A stretch of 64,000 bases of DNA from Saccharomonospora piscinae (GTDB taxonomy: Bacteria > Actinomycetota > Actinomycetes > Mycobacteriales > Pseudonocardiaceae), in assembly GCF_005862235.1 (NCBI RefSeq), contig NZ_VCEK01000003.1:248199-312198 (forward strand), written 5' to 3'. The notes beneath the pieces were generated by a model, which had not been told where the DNA came from, did no database searches, and saw only the letters and a list, made by a program, of their open reading frames with translations. Positions 1 through 7,829 of this stretch are shown here, in pieces. Each line of letters begins with the position of its first letter. The first letter of the stretch is position 1. The translations under genes and the position numbers were made by a program.

Positions 1-422
1 CCGCAGGCACGACCATCAACGGCCTGCTGACGAAACGGATCCCGCTGATCGTCGGGTGGCTCGGCGGGTTCGCCATCCAGGCGTTCGTCCGGCACTGGAT
101 CTGGGACGTGTCGCTGTACGGCGCGCTGAGCGTGATGACCGGCATCGCCTTCGTGCTGTTCACGAACTACATGATCACTGATCCGGGCACGACCCCCATG
201 AAGCCACGCAACCAGTTCGTGTTCGGCGCCTCCGTGGCCACCGTCTACGGCGTACTGATGGTGTTCGATGTGGTCTACACCATGTTCTTCGCGACGGCGC
301 TCGTCTGCCTCGGGCGTGGCCTCGGCTGGTGGGGCGCGCGGCTGCGGCAGCGCATCCGGCAGCGGCGGGCCGAGACGATCCGAGCGAACATCCTGAGCAG
401 TGGGGAGACATCGCCATCATGA
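1..422 (+). CDS. unbU: UnbU-type enediyne membrane protein (C-terminal part)
   Basis: This is the last 139 residues of a gene that begins left of the window; the open frame enters at base 3. Hydrophobic stretches alternate with short polar loops, giving about four membrane segments (for example around IVGWLGGFAIQAF and YGVLMVFDVVYTMFF), followed by an Arg-rich cytoplasmic tail. A loop with NYMITDPGTTP and the next segment resemble UnbU, the RnfD-like membrane protein of the conserved enediyne set UnbL/UnbV/UnbU, whose biochemical role is not established. Its TGA overlaps the ATG of the thioesterase gene (ATGA), so the two are probably translationally coupled. The UnbU assignment rests on recalled family resemblance plus this neighbour. 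Confidence 0.75.
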   Translation, partial: AGTTINGLLTKRIPLIVGWLGGFAIQAFVRHWIWDVSLYGALSVMTGIAFVLFTNYMITDPGTTPMKPRNQFVFGASVATVYGVLMVFDVVYTMFFATALVCLGRGLGWWGARLRQRIRQRRAETIRANILSSGETSPS

Positions 423-889
423 CGCCGTACTACGAGCTGCGGCACCTGGTGGGCTTCGAGGAGACCACCGTCGTCGGCAACGTCTACTTCTCCAACTACC
501 TGCGGTGGCAGGGCAAGTGCCGGGAGATGTTCCTGCGGGAGCACGCGCCCGAGGTACTGGCGGACTTCGGCACGGACGTCATCCTGTTCACCGTCAAGGT
601 CGAGTGCGAGTTCGTCGCCGAACTCGCACTGTTCGACGAACTGTCCATCCGGATGCGGCTGGTCGAGCTGACCCAGACGCAGATCGAGTTCGGGTTCGAC
701 TACGTCAGGTTGCACGAGGACGGCGGTGAGGAACTGGTGGCCCGGGGCGGGCAGCGCGTGGCCTGCGTCAGCGGCCAGGGCGCCGCGCGGCCGATCAAGG
801 TGCCGTCCGCACTGCGTGACGCGCTGGCTCCCTACGCGGCCGACCCGGCTTCGCGAGCGCGGAACTCCGCCGCGGTGAGGAACGGTTGA
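419..889 (+). CDS. Enediyne polyketide thioesterase (hot-dog fold)
   Basis: A 156-residue protein of the 4-hydroxybenzoyl-CoA thioesterase-like family that releases the polyene from the enediyne PKS (relatives SgcE10, CalE7, DynE7). The N-terminal signature VVGNVYFSNYLRW followed by CRE at residues 18-36 is typical. Tyr27 and Arg35 keep the spacing of the residues I recall as catalytic in CalE7, while Thr17 sits where I remember an Asn. The ATG at 419 is chosen because it overlaps the upstream stop and gives the normal family length; an in-frame extension to 329 would run inside UnbU. The next gene overlaps its stop. Known enediyne thioesterases usually sit beside their PKS; here the PKS is about 22 kb away. 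Confidence 0.93.
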   Translation: MTPYYELRHLVGFEETTVVGNVYFSNYLRWQGKCREMFLREHAPEVLADFGTDVILFTVKVECEFVAELALFDELSIRMRLVELTQTQIEFGFDYVRLHEDGGEELVARGGQRVACVSGQGAARPIKVPSALRDALAPYAADPASRARNSAAVRNG

Positions 890-1413
890 GCATGGACCAG
901 GCTGATCAGCGCGCTCCCGGTGAGCCCGCGCCCCTTCTCGATCCGCTGCGGTTTCGCGGTGTGCTGGGCAAGTTCGCCACCGGTGTCACGGTCGTGACCG
1001 CGGGCCCCGAGATGCCGAGGGGAATGACCGTCAACGCCTTCAGCTCGGTGTCGCTCCAGCCACCGACCATCCTGGTGTGTGTGCAGCGCAGTAGCTCAAT
1101 GCACCAGGCGATCCTGGCGAACGACGCCTTCGCCATCTCGGTGCTGTCGGCCGAGCAGGAGTGGATCGCCAGGCACTTCGCCAACCGGGCCCGGCCTCGC
1201 GGCGAGGCCGAGTTCGCGGCGATCGACTGGGTGACCGGAAGGCACACCGGTGTGCGGCTCATCGCCGATGCCGTCGCCTGGATCGAGTGCAGGCTCGCCG
1301 AGGTGTACGACGGCGGTGACCATTCCATCTTCCTCGGCTCCGTGCTGGCGATCGAGTGTGGGACGGTGTCGGACCCGCTGCTGTTTTTCAGCGGCGACTA
1401 CCGCCTTCGGTGA
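886..1413 (+). CDS. NAD(P)H:flavin reductase component, SgcE6-like
   Basis: A 175-residue flavin-reductase-like (FMN-binding split barrel) protein. The block FATGVTVVTAGP near residues 30-41, the following MTVNAFSSVSLQPP and the C-terminal FFSGDYR are hallmarks of the reductase subunit of two-component monooxygenases. It should reduce free flavin for a partner oxygenase; the natural candidate is the HpaB-type hydroxylase at 10103, as SgcE6 serves SgcC in C-1027 biosynthesis. The TTG at 886 overlaps the thioesterase stop (TTGA); an ATG six bases on at 892 is the alternative start. It is the last gene of the visible unbU–thioesterase–reductase operon and is followed by a strong terminator. Confidence 0.88.
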   Translation: MSMDQADQRAPGEPAPLLDPLRFRGVLGKFATGVTVVTAGPEMPRGMTVNAFSSVSLQPPTILVCVQRSSSMHQAILANDAFAISVLSAEQEWIARHFANRARPRGEAEFAAIDWVTGRHTGVRLIADAVAWIECRLAEVYDGGDHSIFLGSVLAIECGTVSDPLLFFSGDYRLR

Positions 1414-1433
1414 TCCCACCTTCCGACCCGGCG

Positions 1434-1475
1434 GCGAATGGCCCTCCTGCGGATAATCCGCGGAGGGCCATTCGC
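1434..1475. terminator. Bidirectional hairpin terminator
   Basis: A nearly perfect inverted repeat: gcgaatggccctcc (1434-1447) pairs with 1462-1475, and an inner gcggat/atccgc stem closes a tiny loop. It lies in the 66-base gap between the convergent flavin reductase and AraC genes and probably terminates both. Confidence 0.85.
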
Positions 1476-1479
1476 ACTC

Positions 1480-2253
1480 TCAGGAACTCCGGGCCTGCTC
1501 CATCGCGGCGATCTCCGCCGGAGGTTTGCAGCTGTCCAGTTCCGGAATCACCATGAGGATGGGCGGGTCGAGCGCGCGGGTGGGGTGCAGCGCGATGTCC
1601 ACCCTGCTCGTCGAGGCGGCACGCACCGAGACCGGTACCCCCGAGCCGAAGAACATCGGCTTACGCTCCCAGGGCGCGACGTCGAAGTTGTCCGCCTCCA
1701 CGGCCGCGGCGCACACGTACCACTCACCGGGCGGGACCGCGCTCAGCAGGTAGTGACCGGAGTACTCGACGATGTCGCACGACACGGGTGTGCCCTGCAG
1801 GATCGGGCTCTCGAAGACCCCGACGTAGACCCGGATGCGCCGGTCGCTCGGCGGGACGGCCAGCCTGCCGAAGACGGTGCCGCACTGCGCCGGGTCGTCG
1901 GCTCGTCCGGGCGGCGCGACCATGCCGGTTCCGGTCCTGGCCAGCTGCCGGTACTGTCCGGGCGCCACACCGACGCACTTGGCGAAGCGGGTGGTGAAGG
2001 TGCCGAGACTGTTGTATCCGACGCAGTACGAGATGTCGGTGATGCTCAGTGACGTGCGTAGGAGCAGGTGCTTGGCGCGATAGAACCGCACAGCGGCGAG
2101 AAACCGTCCTGGGGACGTGCCGGTGGCCATGCGGAAGACCCGGGTGAAGTGGAACTTGCTGAGCAGGGCCGCGCCGGCCAGGTCGGTCATCGTCAGCGGT
2201 TCGTCGTAGCGTTGCCACATCAGGTTTATCGCATCTTCGACGTGTTCGTGCAT
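1480..2253 (-). CDS. AraC-family transcriptional regulator
   Basis: A 257-residue regulator with the DNA-binding domain at the N-terminus, which is less common than the C-terminal position. Residues about 5-105 hold two helix-turn-helix units (LAGAALLSKFHFTRVFR, then ITDISYCVGYNSLGTFTTRF), the classic AraC/XylS arrangement. The C-terminal 150 residues, with several Gly/Pro turns and WYVCAAAVEAD, are probably a ligand or partner domain that I cannot name. The ATG follows a good GGGAGGGG ribosome site. Lying inside the enediyne region between the thioesterase operon and the AhpD-like gene, it is a plausible pathway regulator; nothing in the sequence shows its targets. Confidence 0.85.
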   Translation of the reverse strand: MHEHVEDAINLMWQRYDEPLTMTDLAGAALLSKFHFTRVFRMATGTSPGRFLAAVRFYRAKHLLLRTSLSITDISYCVGYNSLGTFTTRFAKCVGVAPGQYRQLARTGTGMVAPPGRADDPAQCGTVFGRLAVPPSDRRIRVYVGVFESPILQGTPVSCDIVEYSGHYLLSAVPPGEWYVCAAAVEADNFDVAPWERKPMFFGSGVPVSVRAASTSRVDIALHPTRALDPPILMVIPELDSCKPPAEIAAMEQARSS

Positions 2254-2614
2254 GCAAATTCCCCTCCCGTTGCATAGGAAGTTCGAGTTGCGCGAATGCC
2301 CGATAAATGAATCGGACGGTCAGACAATCCCGGTCTCGGATATCTCGTCACGCTTGTCCGGATCGGTTCCCGGTAAGCGCGTACCGAAAATCACATCGTG
2401 GCCACCTGATCCGTTGTGTTCGCACGGTCCAAGATTGTGTGTCCGAATACAACGTTAGTGGCCCGGCCGGTTCACGAACACATATCTGATTGCTCTCACC
2501 GGGCAATCCGGGAGAAGCATCGGCGGGGTCGACGGTGTAGACCCCCTACCCCATTGGTTGTGGTAGGGGCTCGTCGGACGTCGCGCTGGAGTCGAACGTG
2601 CCCCGAATGCCGGA
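2254..2614. other. Gene-free stretch upstream of the AraC gene
   Basis: These 361 bases separate two minus-strand genes. The part next to 2254 must carry the AraC promoter and is AT-richer than its surroundings. The part near 2541-2571 carries a hairpin ending the upstream gene. I see no convincing gene; short frames here lack ribosome sites and codon bias. Confidence 0.6.
2541..2571 (-). terminator. Hairpin terminator of the AhpD-like gene
   Basis: The arms cccctacc (2543-2550) and ggtagggg (2562-2569) form an eight-pair stem about 45 bases downstream, on the minus strand, of the stop codon at 2615. Confidence 0.6.
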
Positions 2615-3667
2615 TCAGCGGTAGGAGGCGCGGAGCGGGCCGAGCCGGCTCGACGCGGCGGCGAAACCGGCCCAGGCGGTGAGCTCGACGAGCCGCCGGT
2701 CGTCCGCGCCGGTACCTCGGAGCTCGTCGATGTCCTCTTGGCCGGTCTGGTGGGACGCGAGAGCGGTGAGCAGGGCGGCCCGGCCCGCCGGACGGTCGGC
2801 GGTAGGCAGGCTCCGCACCTCGTCGGTGAGCCACGCGCGGCTGAGTCCCAGTGGCGCGCCGTCCCACGCGGCCAGCCGGTCCGTCACCAGCCGCCGTACC
2901 GATTCCGGTACCGAGCGCTGCCCTGCGGCGTCGATGACGGCGGCGGCGCGCCCGAACGCGCCGGCGATGTGCGGGGCCTCAGCGGCCCACTCGAGCTCCG
3001 GCGGCGGTGGGGCGGCCGGCAGCAGGTCGAGCGAGGCACCGGGAGCGCGCCGCTGCCCGGCTGAACCCCGCATCAGCACGCTGAGCAGCCGCATCATGGT
3101 CGCGCGCAGTCTCACGGGAACGTGCGAGGGGAGCGGTGACTCGTCGAGGAAGACGTTGACCATCCGGTTGAAGTACTCGAAGGTCGCGGCCACGCCGATC
3201 AGTTCGGGGGCCCGCTCGCGCGGCAGTGTGGTGTCCCCGGGCGGTTCCCGCGTCTTCGCCCAGGTGGCGACGGCCAGCAGTTCCGGGTCGGTGATGTCGG
3301 CCAGCCGGGACTCGGCGATGGCCTGCGCCGTCGGATCGCGCAGCAGCCCGTTCAGCGTCGCGCCGTGGACGGCGACGCAGTAGGGGCAGGCGTTGGCGGC
3401 CGAGACCGTGCTGGCCACGGCCTCCTTGGCCGCACGAGGGGCGTGCCAGGAGGCGACCAGTGTCTCGCGCAGGAGCACCCAGCTCGCGGCCATCACCTCG
3501 GGTGCGGGGGAGTGCAGCACCACCGGCGGAGCCAGCATGCCGAACTCCCGCTCCACCTGCCGATAGACGGTGCGGGTGAGCCCGTCGGACGCGCCGAATC
3601 TGACCGGCCGGACGTACCGGACCTGTTCGATCGACCTGCGTAGTGCTTTGCCGGCTGCCGGACTCAC
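2615..3667 (-). CDS. AhpD-like / carboxymuconolactone decarboxylase-family protein
   Basis: A 350-residue protein with an alkylhydroperoxidase AhpD core. The redox signature CPYCVAVHG places Cys94, Cys97 and His101 in the CxxC-x3-H pattern of AhpD-type peroxidases. Preceding residues about 45-93 form the expected helical bundle; the C-terminal half repeats a weaker helical fold. Family members are disulfide peroxidases or decarboxylases; the substrate here is unknown. The GTG start at 3667 is preceded by GGGGGA. It follows the DUF1702 gene on the same strand (57-base gap), so the two may be co-transcribed. A thiol redox protein beside enediyne genes could be protective, which is inference. 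Confidence 0.8.
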   Translation of the reverse strand: MSPAAGKALRRSIEQVRYVRPVRFGASDGLTRTVYRQVEREFGMLAPPVVLHSPAPEVMAASWVLLRETLVASWHAPRAAKEAVASTVSAANACPYCVAVHGATLNGLLRDPTAQAIAESRLADITDPELLAVATWAKTREPPGDTTLPRERAPELIGVAATFEYFNRMVNVFLDESPLPSHVPVRLRATMMRLLSVLMRGSAGQRRAPGASLDLLPAAPPPPELEWAAEAPHIAGAFGRAAAVIDAAGQRSVPESVRRLVTDRLAAWDGAPLGLSRAWLTDEVRSLPTADRPAGRAALLTALASHQTGQEDIDELRGTGADDRRLVELTAWAGFAAASSRLGPLRASYR

Positions 3668-3724
3668 GGTCGTGTCCCCCTGGGTGTCGGGTCGGTGCTC
3701 ACCGCGGTCGCGAGTCGGCGGATC

Positions 3725-4714
3725 TCACGCCGGACTCGCGCCGGGCAGTGTGTCGGCGATCCGTCGCCGCCAGAGCTCGAACGCGGGTGTCTCACCGTCG
3801 GGCGCGGTCTCGCCGTCCGGGGGAACGGAATCCTGGCAGATCCGGTCGGCGGCATCCGGCGAGACACCGCAGAGTGTCAGTGCCGCCGTTTCGGTGTGCG
3901 GGCCGACCTGGCCCGCGAGCACCCGTGCCGAGGCCGCGAACGCGCTGCCCTGAGCCAGCTGTGCCCGGTACTCACCCGCCCGCTCGGCGAGCGAGCGCAG
4001 CTCCGACTCGTCGGCGCCGCCCGCGTAGGTGGCGGCAAGGCCGACACCGGCGAACAGGTCGGGCCTGCGCTCGGCGTCGAATCTGCCGATCAGGTCGGTG
4101 ACGAGACGGACATCGGTCCCGCCGACGAACCACAGCGCCCTGCCGATGCCCTGGTCGATGGCTCGCTGGGCGTACCACCGCGGGCCGTCGTCCGGCCAGC
4201 CGAAGTCCTGCTCCCGGAACTGCTGGTTGACGTAGCGCTCCGTCTGGAAGTACGCCTGATGGAAGCCGTAGCCGTCGTGGACCAGCCAGCGCAGGAGCGG
4301 ATCCGTGACGCCGGCGGTCACCGAGGGCCAGCAGAACCTCGGCAGCCGCGCCAGCGCCCAGCCGACCCCGACATACGTGAGGTAGGTGTGGGCCTTGGCC
4401 GGGCCGGCGAGGAAGTCCGCGACGTGGTGGCGATGCCCGAACGGCAGCCCGTCGCGAATCGCGAAGGCCATTCCGGCTCCCTCGTAGGCGAACCCCTGGA
4501 ACTGGTCGTCCACCGTCTCCAGGTTCCGTTCCACTTCGAGTGCCGAGGCCGCTTCGGCGGCGTGCGCGAGCCCGTGGAGGAAGAATCCCCCCGCCGCCTC
4601 CAGCAATTCCCGCGAGCGTTGATCCTTCTCCGGGAAGCCACGAATGGCGAGGTGTGTTTCGGAGACGTTCGGCGTGAGGACGCGACGCCGAACCCTACCC
4701 AGAATACTGGACAA
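3725..4714 (-). CDS. unbL: DUF1702 enediyne protein (UnbL-type)
   Basis: A 329-residue protein of the DUF1702 family, found in enediyne clusters as one of the conserved genes of unknown function (UnbL/E3 group). Diagnostic stretches are FFLHGLAHAAEA near residues 45-56, GFAYEGAGMAFAIRDG, LLRWLVHDGYGFHQAYF, RAIDQGIGRALWFVGG and GVGLAATYAGG. There is no signal peptide or membrane segment. The start is TTG at 4714, supported by GAGGAGG six bases upstream. In clusters I know it sits with unbV and unbU; here it is transcribed alone, opposite to unbU. I cannot tell whether a second copy lies off the left edge, and the exact UnbL naming is from memory. Confidence 0.8.
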   Translation of the reverse strand: MSSILGRVRRRVLTPNVSETHLAIRGFPEKDQRSRELLEAAGGFFLHGLAHAAEAASALEVERNLETVDDQFQGFAYEGAGMAFAIRDGLPFGHRHHVADFLAGPAKAHTYLTYVGVGWALARLPRFCWPSVTAGVTDPLLRWLVHDGYGFHQAYFQTERYVNQQFREQDFGWPDDGPRWYAQRAIDQGIGRALWFVGGTDVRLVTDLIGRFDAERRPDLFAGVGLAATYAGGADESELRSLAERAGEYRAQLAQGSAFAASARVLAGQVGPHTETAALTLCGVSPDAADRICQDSVPPDGETAPDGETPAFELWRRRIADTLPGASPA

Positions 4715-4963
4715 CGATTCCTCCTCGGCGAACGGGAATAATCACCAGATTCGTTCCCGGTCCGGAATGTCGACTCCACTGTGCCCGCGGTCTTCCTGCC
4801 GTGTCTTCTCGGAGCGTGCGGGCGGGCGAGAATGCGGCGATCCGGATGCCATCGCGGCGACAATCGCAAGGCGGAAGATGCGGCCGGTGGGCGGCTCGGG
4901 AATCTTCGGTTGTGAGCGCCTGGGGCTCGGACGAGGGGCACTGACGGAAGGAAACCGCGAAAC
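4715..4963. promoter_or_regulatory. Divergent promoter region (DUF1702 / MFS)
   Basis: This 249-base gap separates divergently transcribed genes and must hold both promoters. A ribosome site (ggaagg, about 4946-4951) precedes the MFS start. No convincing operator was recognised. Confidence 0.5.
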
Positions 4964-6538
4964 GTGGCCGTCGACGACGCACATCGCAGGGCAGCCGGGC
5001 TCAAGGAGTGGGCCGGACTGGCGGTCCTGACCCTGGCCGTCCTCATGATCAGTTTCGACATGTTCGTGCTGCTGCTCGCGCTGCCCGGCCTGTCCGCCGA
5101 TCTGGGTCCCAGCACGGTCGAGCAGCTGTGGATTCTCGACATCTACGGGTTCATGGTGGGGGGCTTCCTCGGCACGATGGGAATGCTGGGCGACCGGATC
5201 GGCAGGCGGAAGCTGCTGATGGCCGGTGCGGGCTGCTTCGCGCTGGCCTCGCTGGCGGCGGCGTTCGCCACCAGTCCGGAAATGCTCATCGTCCTGCGGG
5301 CTCTGCTGGGTATCGCCGGAGCGACGCTCGCGCCCTCCACCCTCGCGCTGATCAGCACGATGTTCACCGATCCCCGGCAGCGCGGTGTCGCCGTGGGGGT
5401 GTGGGCCGCGGGCTTCACGGTCGGTGCCATGCTCGGCCCTGTGGTGGGCGGGCTGTTGCTCGCGCACTTCTGGTGGGGCTCGGTCTTCCTGCTCGCGGTG
5501 CCCCTGATGGTGTTGCTGCTCGTGCTGTGCCCGATCCTCGTTCCCGAGTACAAGAACCCCGGTGGAGGCAGGGCGGACCTGCTCAGCGTGGCGCTGTCGC
5601 TGGGCGCGATGCTCGCGGTGACCTACGCGCTGAAGCAGGTCGCCCGGCACGGCTGGGAGATGCCGCCGGTTCTCGTCGGGATCGCGGGTGTCGCGCTCGG
5701 AGTAATTTTCGTGCGCAGGCAGTGGCGGCTGGACGACCCGTTGCTCGACCCGTCGTTGTTCCGCAGTCGCTCGTTCAGCGTGATGCTCACCGGACTGCTG
5801 CTGTTCGGGATCGTGGGCGCGGCCAGCATGGTGTTCATCACCCAGTTCCTGCAGTCGGTGTCCGGGATGACGCCATTGCGGGCGGCACTCTGTCTCGTGC
5901 CCGGCATGGTGGTCGCGGCGCTGAGCAGCACTGTCTCACCCGTGCTGGCGCGGCGGTTCCGCCCCGCCCAGCTCATCGGCTGGGGCGTGCTTGGCGTCGC
6001 GGCGGCCTACGCCCTGTTCACGCAGCTCGAATCCGACTCCAGCCCCGCTGTGCTGATCATCGGATTCGTCGTCATCGGACTGTGCGAGGGACCGCTGCTC
6101 GCGCTGGGCGTCAACCTGGTGGTCGACGCGGTTCCGGTCGAGAAGGCGGGCTCGTCGTCCTCGCTGGCACAGATCGCCAACGAGTCGGGCGCCGCGCTCG
6201 GTATCGCGGTCATGGGCAGCGTCGGTGCGGCCGTGTACGTGAGCAACCTGGGCTCCGGCCTGCCGCCGAACCTTCCCGAGCACGCCTCCGCCGCCGCAGG
6301 GGAGAGCCTGGCCGGCGCGGTCGCCGTCGCGCCGGAGTTGCCCCCACACCAGGCCGCCGAGCTGCTCGCCGTGGCACGGGACGCCTTCACCGATGGGATG
6401 AACGTCTTCGCGGCGATCAGCGTCGCGCTTCTGGTCCTCGTCTCGATTCTCGTCATGACCATGCTCCGGCACGTGCCGCCGACCGGTCGTCAGCCGGCAC
6501 CGGCGTCCTCGCCGGAGGACACGACGGCGGCCGGGTGA
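4964..6538 (+). CDS. MFS drug exporter, DHA2 / 14-TM type
   Basis: A 524-residue major facilitator of the QacA/EmrB (DHA2) kind. About fourteen hydrophobic segments are visible. The motif-A loop GDRIGRRKLLMAG follows the second segment, the antiporter motif-C-like stretch GAMLGPVVGG lies near residue 150, and the helix start MISFDMFVLLLALPGL is typical. It probably exports the enediyne or an intermediate by proton antiport; homologous pumps occur in many enediyne clusters. The GTG at 4964 is preceded by GGAAGG. It is transcribed with the methyltransferase downstream (79-base gap). Confidence 0.88.
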   Translation: MAVDDAHRRAAGLKEWAGLAVLTLAVLMISFDMFVLLLALPGLSADLGPSTVEQLWILDIYGFMVGGFLGTMGMLGDRIGRRKLLMAGAGCFALASLAAAFATSPEMLIVLRALLGIAGATLAPSTLALISTMFTDPRQRGVAVGVWAAGFTVGAMLGPVVGGLLLAHFWWGSVFLLAVPLMVLLLVLCPILVPEYKNPGGGRADLLSVALSLGAMLAVTYALKQVARHGWEMPPVLVGIAGVALGVIFVRRQWRLDDPLLDPSLFRSRSFSVMLTGLLLFGIVGAASMVFITQFLQSVSGMTPLRAALCLVPGMVVAALSSTVSPVLARRFRPAQLIGWGVLGVAAAYALFTQLESDSSPAVLIIGFVVIGLCEGPLLALGVNLVVDAVPVEKAGSSSSLAQIANESGAALGIAVMGSVGAAVYVSNLGSGLPPNLPEHASAAAGESLAGAVAVAPELPPHQAAELLAVARDAFTDGMNVFAAISVALLVLVSILVMTMLRHVPPTGRQPAPASSPEDTTAAG

Positions 6539-6617
6539 CTCCACCGACCAGGACCGCGGACGGTTCAGGTCCCTACCCGCACGGACAGCAACGCGACTGG
6601 AAGGTAGTTGACACGCC

Positions 6618-7610
6618 ATGAACGACAGCAGGGATCCGGTGGCACAGATCTTCAACTCCGCCGTCGCGGCGCCTGCCATCGGCGCCGCGTGGCAGATCGG
6701 CATTCTCGACGCGATACACGACCACGGGGTGCTGAACCTGCCGAAATTCGCCGAGGAGCGGGGACTCCACCTGCCGTCGACCTCCGCGGTCGTGCGGGCG
6801 CTGGCCGCGGTCGACATCGTCGAGACCACCGAGAGCAAGGTGGTGCCCGGCGAACACTTCGCCGGGGTCTACCGGAATCGCTCGTTCTTCCACTGGCTGA
6901 CCATGGGCAGCGGCGCGCTGTTCCGGCGGATGCCCGACGTGCTGCCGGTGGCCAACCGGAAGGGCGAGTTCTACGAGCGGGACTCCGCGGCCATCGCCTT
7001 CTCCTGCCGGGAGATGAACACCTTCTGCTACGACCCGTGGTTCTTCGACGTCGTCAACGGCATGACCGACACGCCCGCCGTCGTGGCGGATCTGGGCTGT
7101 GGCAGTGGCGAGCGGCTCATCCAGCTGCTGTCCCGCTTCCCGGACGCGGACGCCGTGGGCATCGACATCGCCGAGCCCGCGCTCGGCGAGGCGGCCGCCG
7201 CGACCGAGGCGGCGGGACTGGCCGACCGGATCACGCTGGTCGCGGACGACGTGCTCACCATGCGGCCACGAGCCGAGTTCGAGCACGTCGAGCTGCTCAC
7301 GTGCTTCATGATGGGACACGACTTCTGGCCGCGGCAGCGCTGCGTCAGCACCCTGCGGCGGCTGCGGGAGCTGTTCCCCCGCGTGCGCCGGTTCCTGATC
7401 GGCGACGCCACGAGGACGGTGGACGTGGCCGATCGCGACCTCCCGGTGTTCACGCTCGGCTTCGAGGTCGCACACGACCTCATGGGCGTCTTCCTGCCCA
7501 CGGTCGCCGACTGGGAGTCGGTGTTCGAGGAGGGCGGGTGGGTGCTGCGGGAGAAGCACTGGATCGGGCTGGCCGTGGGCGAAGTGATCTTCGAGCTGGA
7601 ACCGCGCTGA
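6618..7610 (+). CDS. SAM-dependent class I methyltransferase
   Basis: A 330-residue methyltransferase. The N-terminal 110 residues form a winged-helix-like dimerisation region (GAAWQIGILDAIHDHGVLNL). The Rossmann fold carries the SAM motif VADLGCGSGERL near residues 157-168 and acidic residues in VGIDIAEPAL. The layout resembles small-molecule O-methyltransferases of secondary metabolism, so an enediyne or peripheral-group tailoring role is likely, with the acceptor unknown. Downstream a 12-base-pair hairpin ends the MFS–methyltransferase unit. Confidence 0.85.
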   Translation: MNDSRDPVAQIFNSAVAAPAIGAAWQIGILDAIHDHGVLNLPKFAEERGLHLPSTSAVVRALAAVDIVETTESKVVPGEHFAGVYRNRSFFHWLTMGSGALFRRMPDVLPVANRKGEFYERDSAAIAFSCREMNTFCYDPWFFDVVNGMTDTPAVVADLGCGSGERLIQLLSRFPDADAVGIDIAEPALGEAAAATEAAGLADRITLVADDVLTMRPRAEFEHVELLTCFMMGHDFWPRQRCVSTLRRLRELFPRVRRFLIGDATRTVDVADRDLPVFTLGFEVAHDLMGVFLPTVADWESVFEEGGWVLREKHWIGLAVGEVIFELEPR

Positions 7611-7627
7611 GGCGGACGACGACAGCA

Positions 7628-7664
7628 GGACCGCGTCCCGCCCCCTGAGGGAGGGACGCGGTCC
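7628..7664 (+). terminator. Hairpin terminator after the methyltransferase
   Basis: Perfect arms ggaccgcgtccc (7628-7639) and gggacgcggtcc (7653-7664) with a 13-base loop, followed by a T-rich gtttcgttc. Confidence 0.85.
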
Positions 7665-7707
7665 GTTTCGTTCGGGCCAGGTGTCCGGCGGACCCGGGAT
7701 CAGGGTG

Positions 7708-7743
7708 CAGCGGATACAGCGCATACAGCGCATACAGCGCATA
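7708..7743. repeat. Four-copy 9-bp tandem repeat (cagcgcata)
   Basis: Units begin at 7708, 7717, 7726 and 7735; the first differs by one base and the other three are identical. The array lies between two terminator hairpins of convergent genes. It is non-coding as far as I can tell and probably arose by slippage. Confidence 0.85.
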
Positions 7744-7754
7744 CATCGGACACA

Positions 7755-7792
7755 CGAAACGCCCGCCCGCCGTGTGGCGGACGGGCGTTTCG
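7755..7792 (-). terminator. Hairpin terminator of the radical SAM gene
   Basis: Arms cgaaacgcccg (7755-7765) and cgggcgtttcg (7782-7792), with inner ccgcc/ggcgg pairing, lie 38 bases past the stop of the minus-strand radical SAM gene. Confidence 0.85.
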
Positions 7793-7829
7793 CTCCCCTG
7801 TGGTGCCGGCCTGGCGAGGCCGGACGTGG

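Noticed and set aside
7708-7743. Cys/Met-rich repeat peptide on the minus strand
   Set aside because: The apparent peptide comes from a 9-bp tandem repeat antisense to a terminator region, with no ribosome site.
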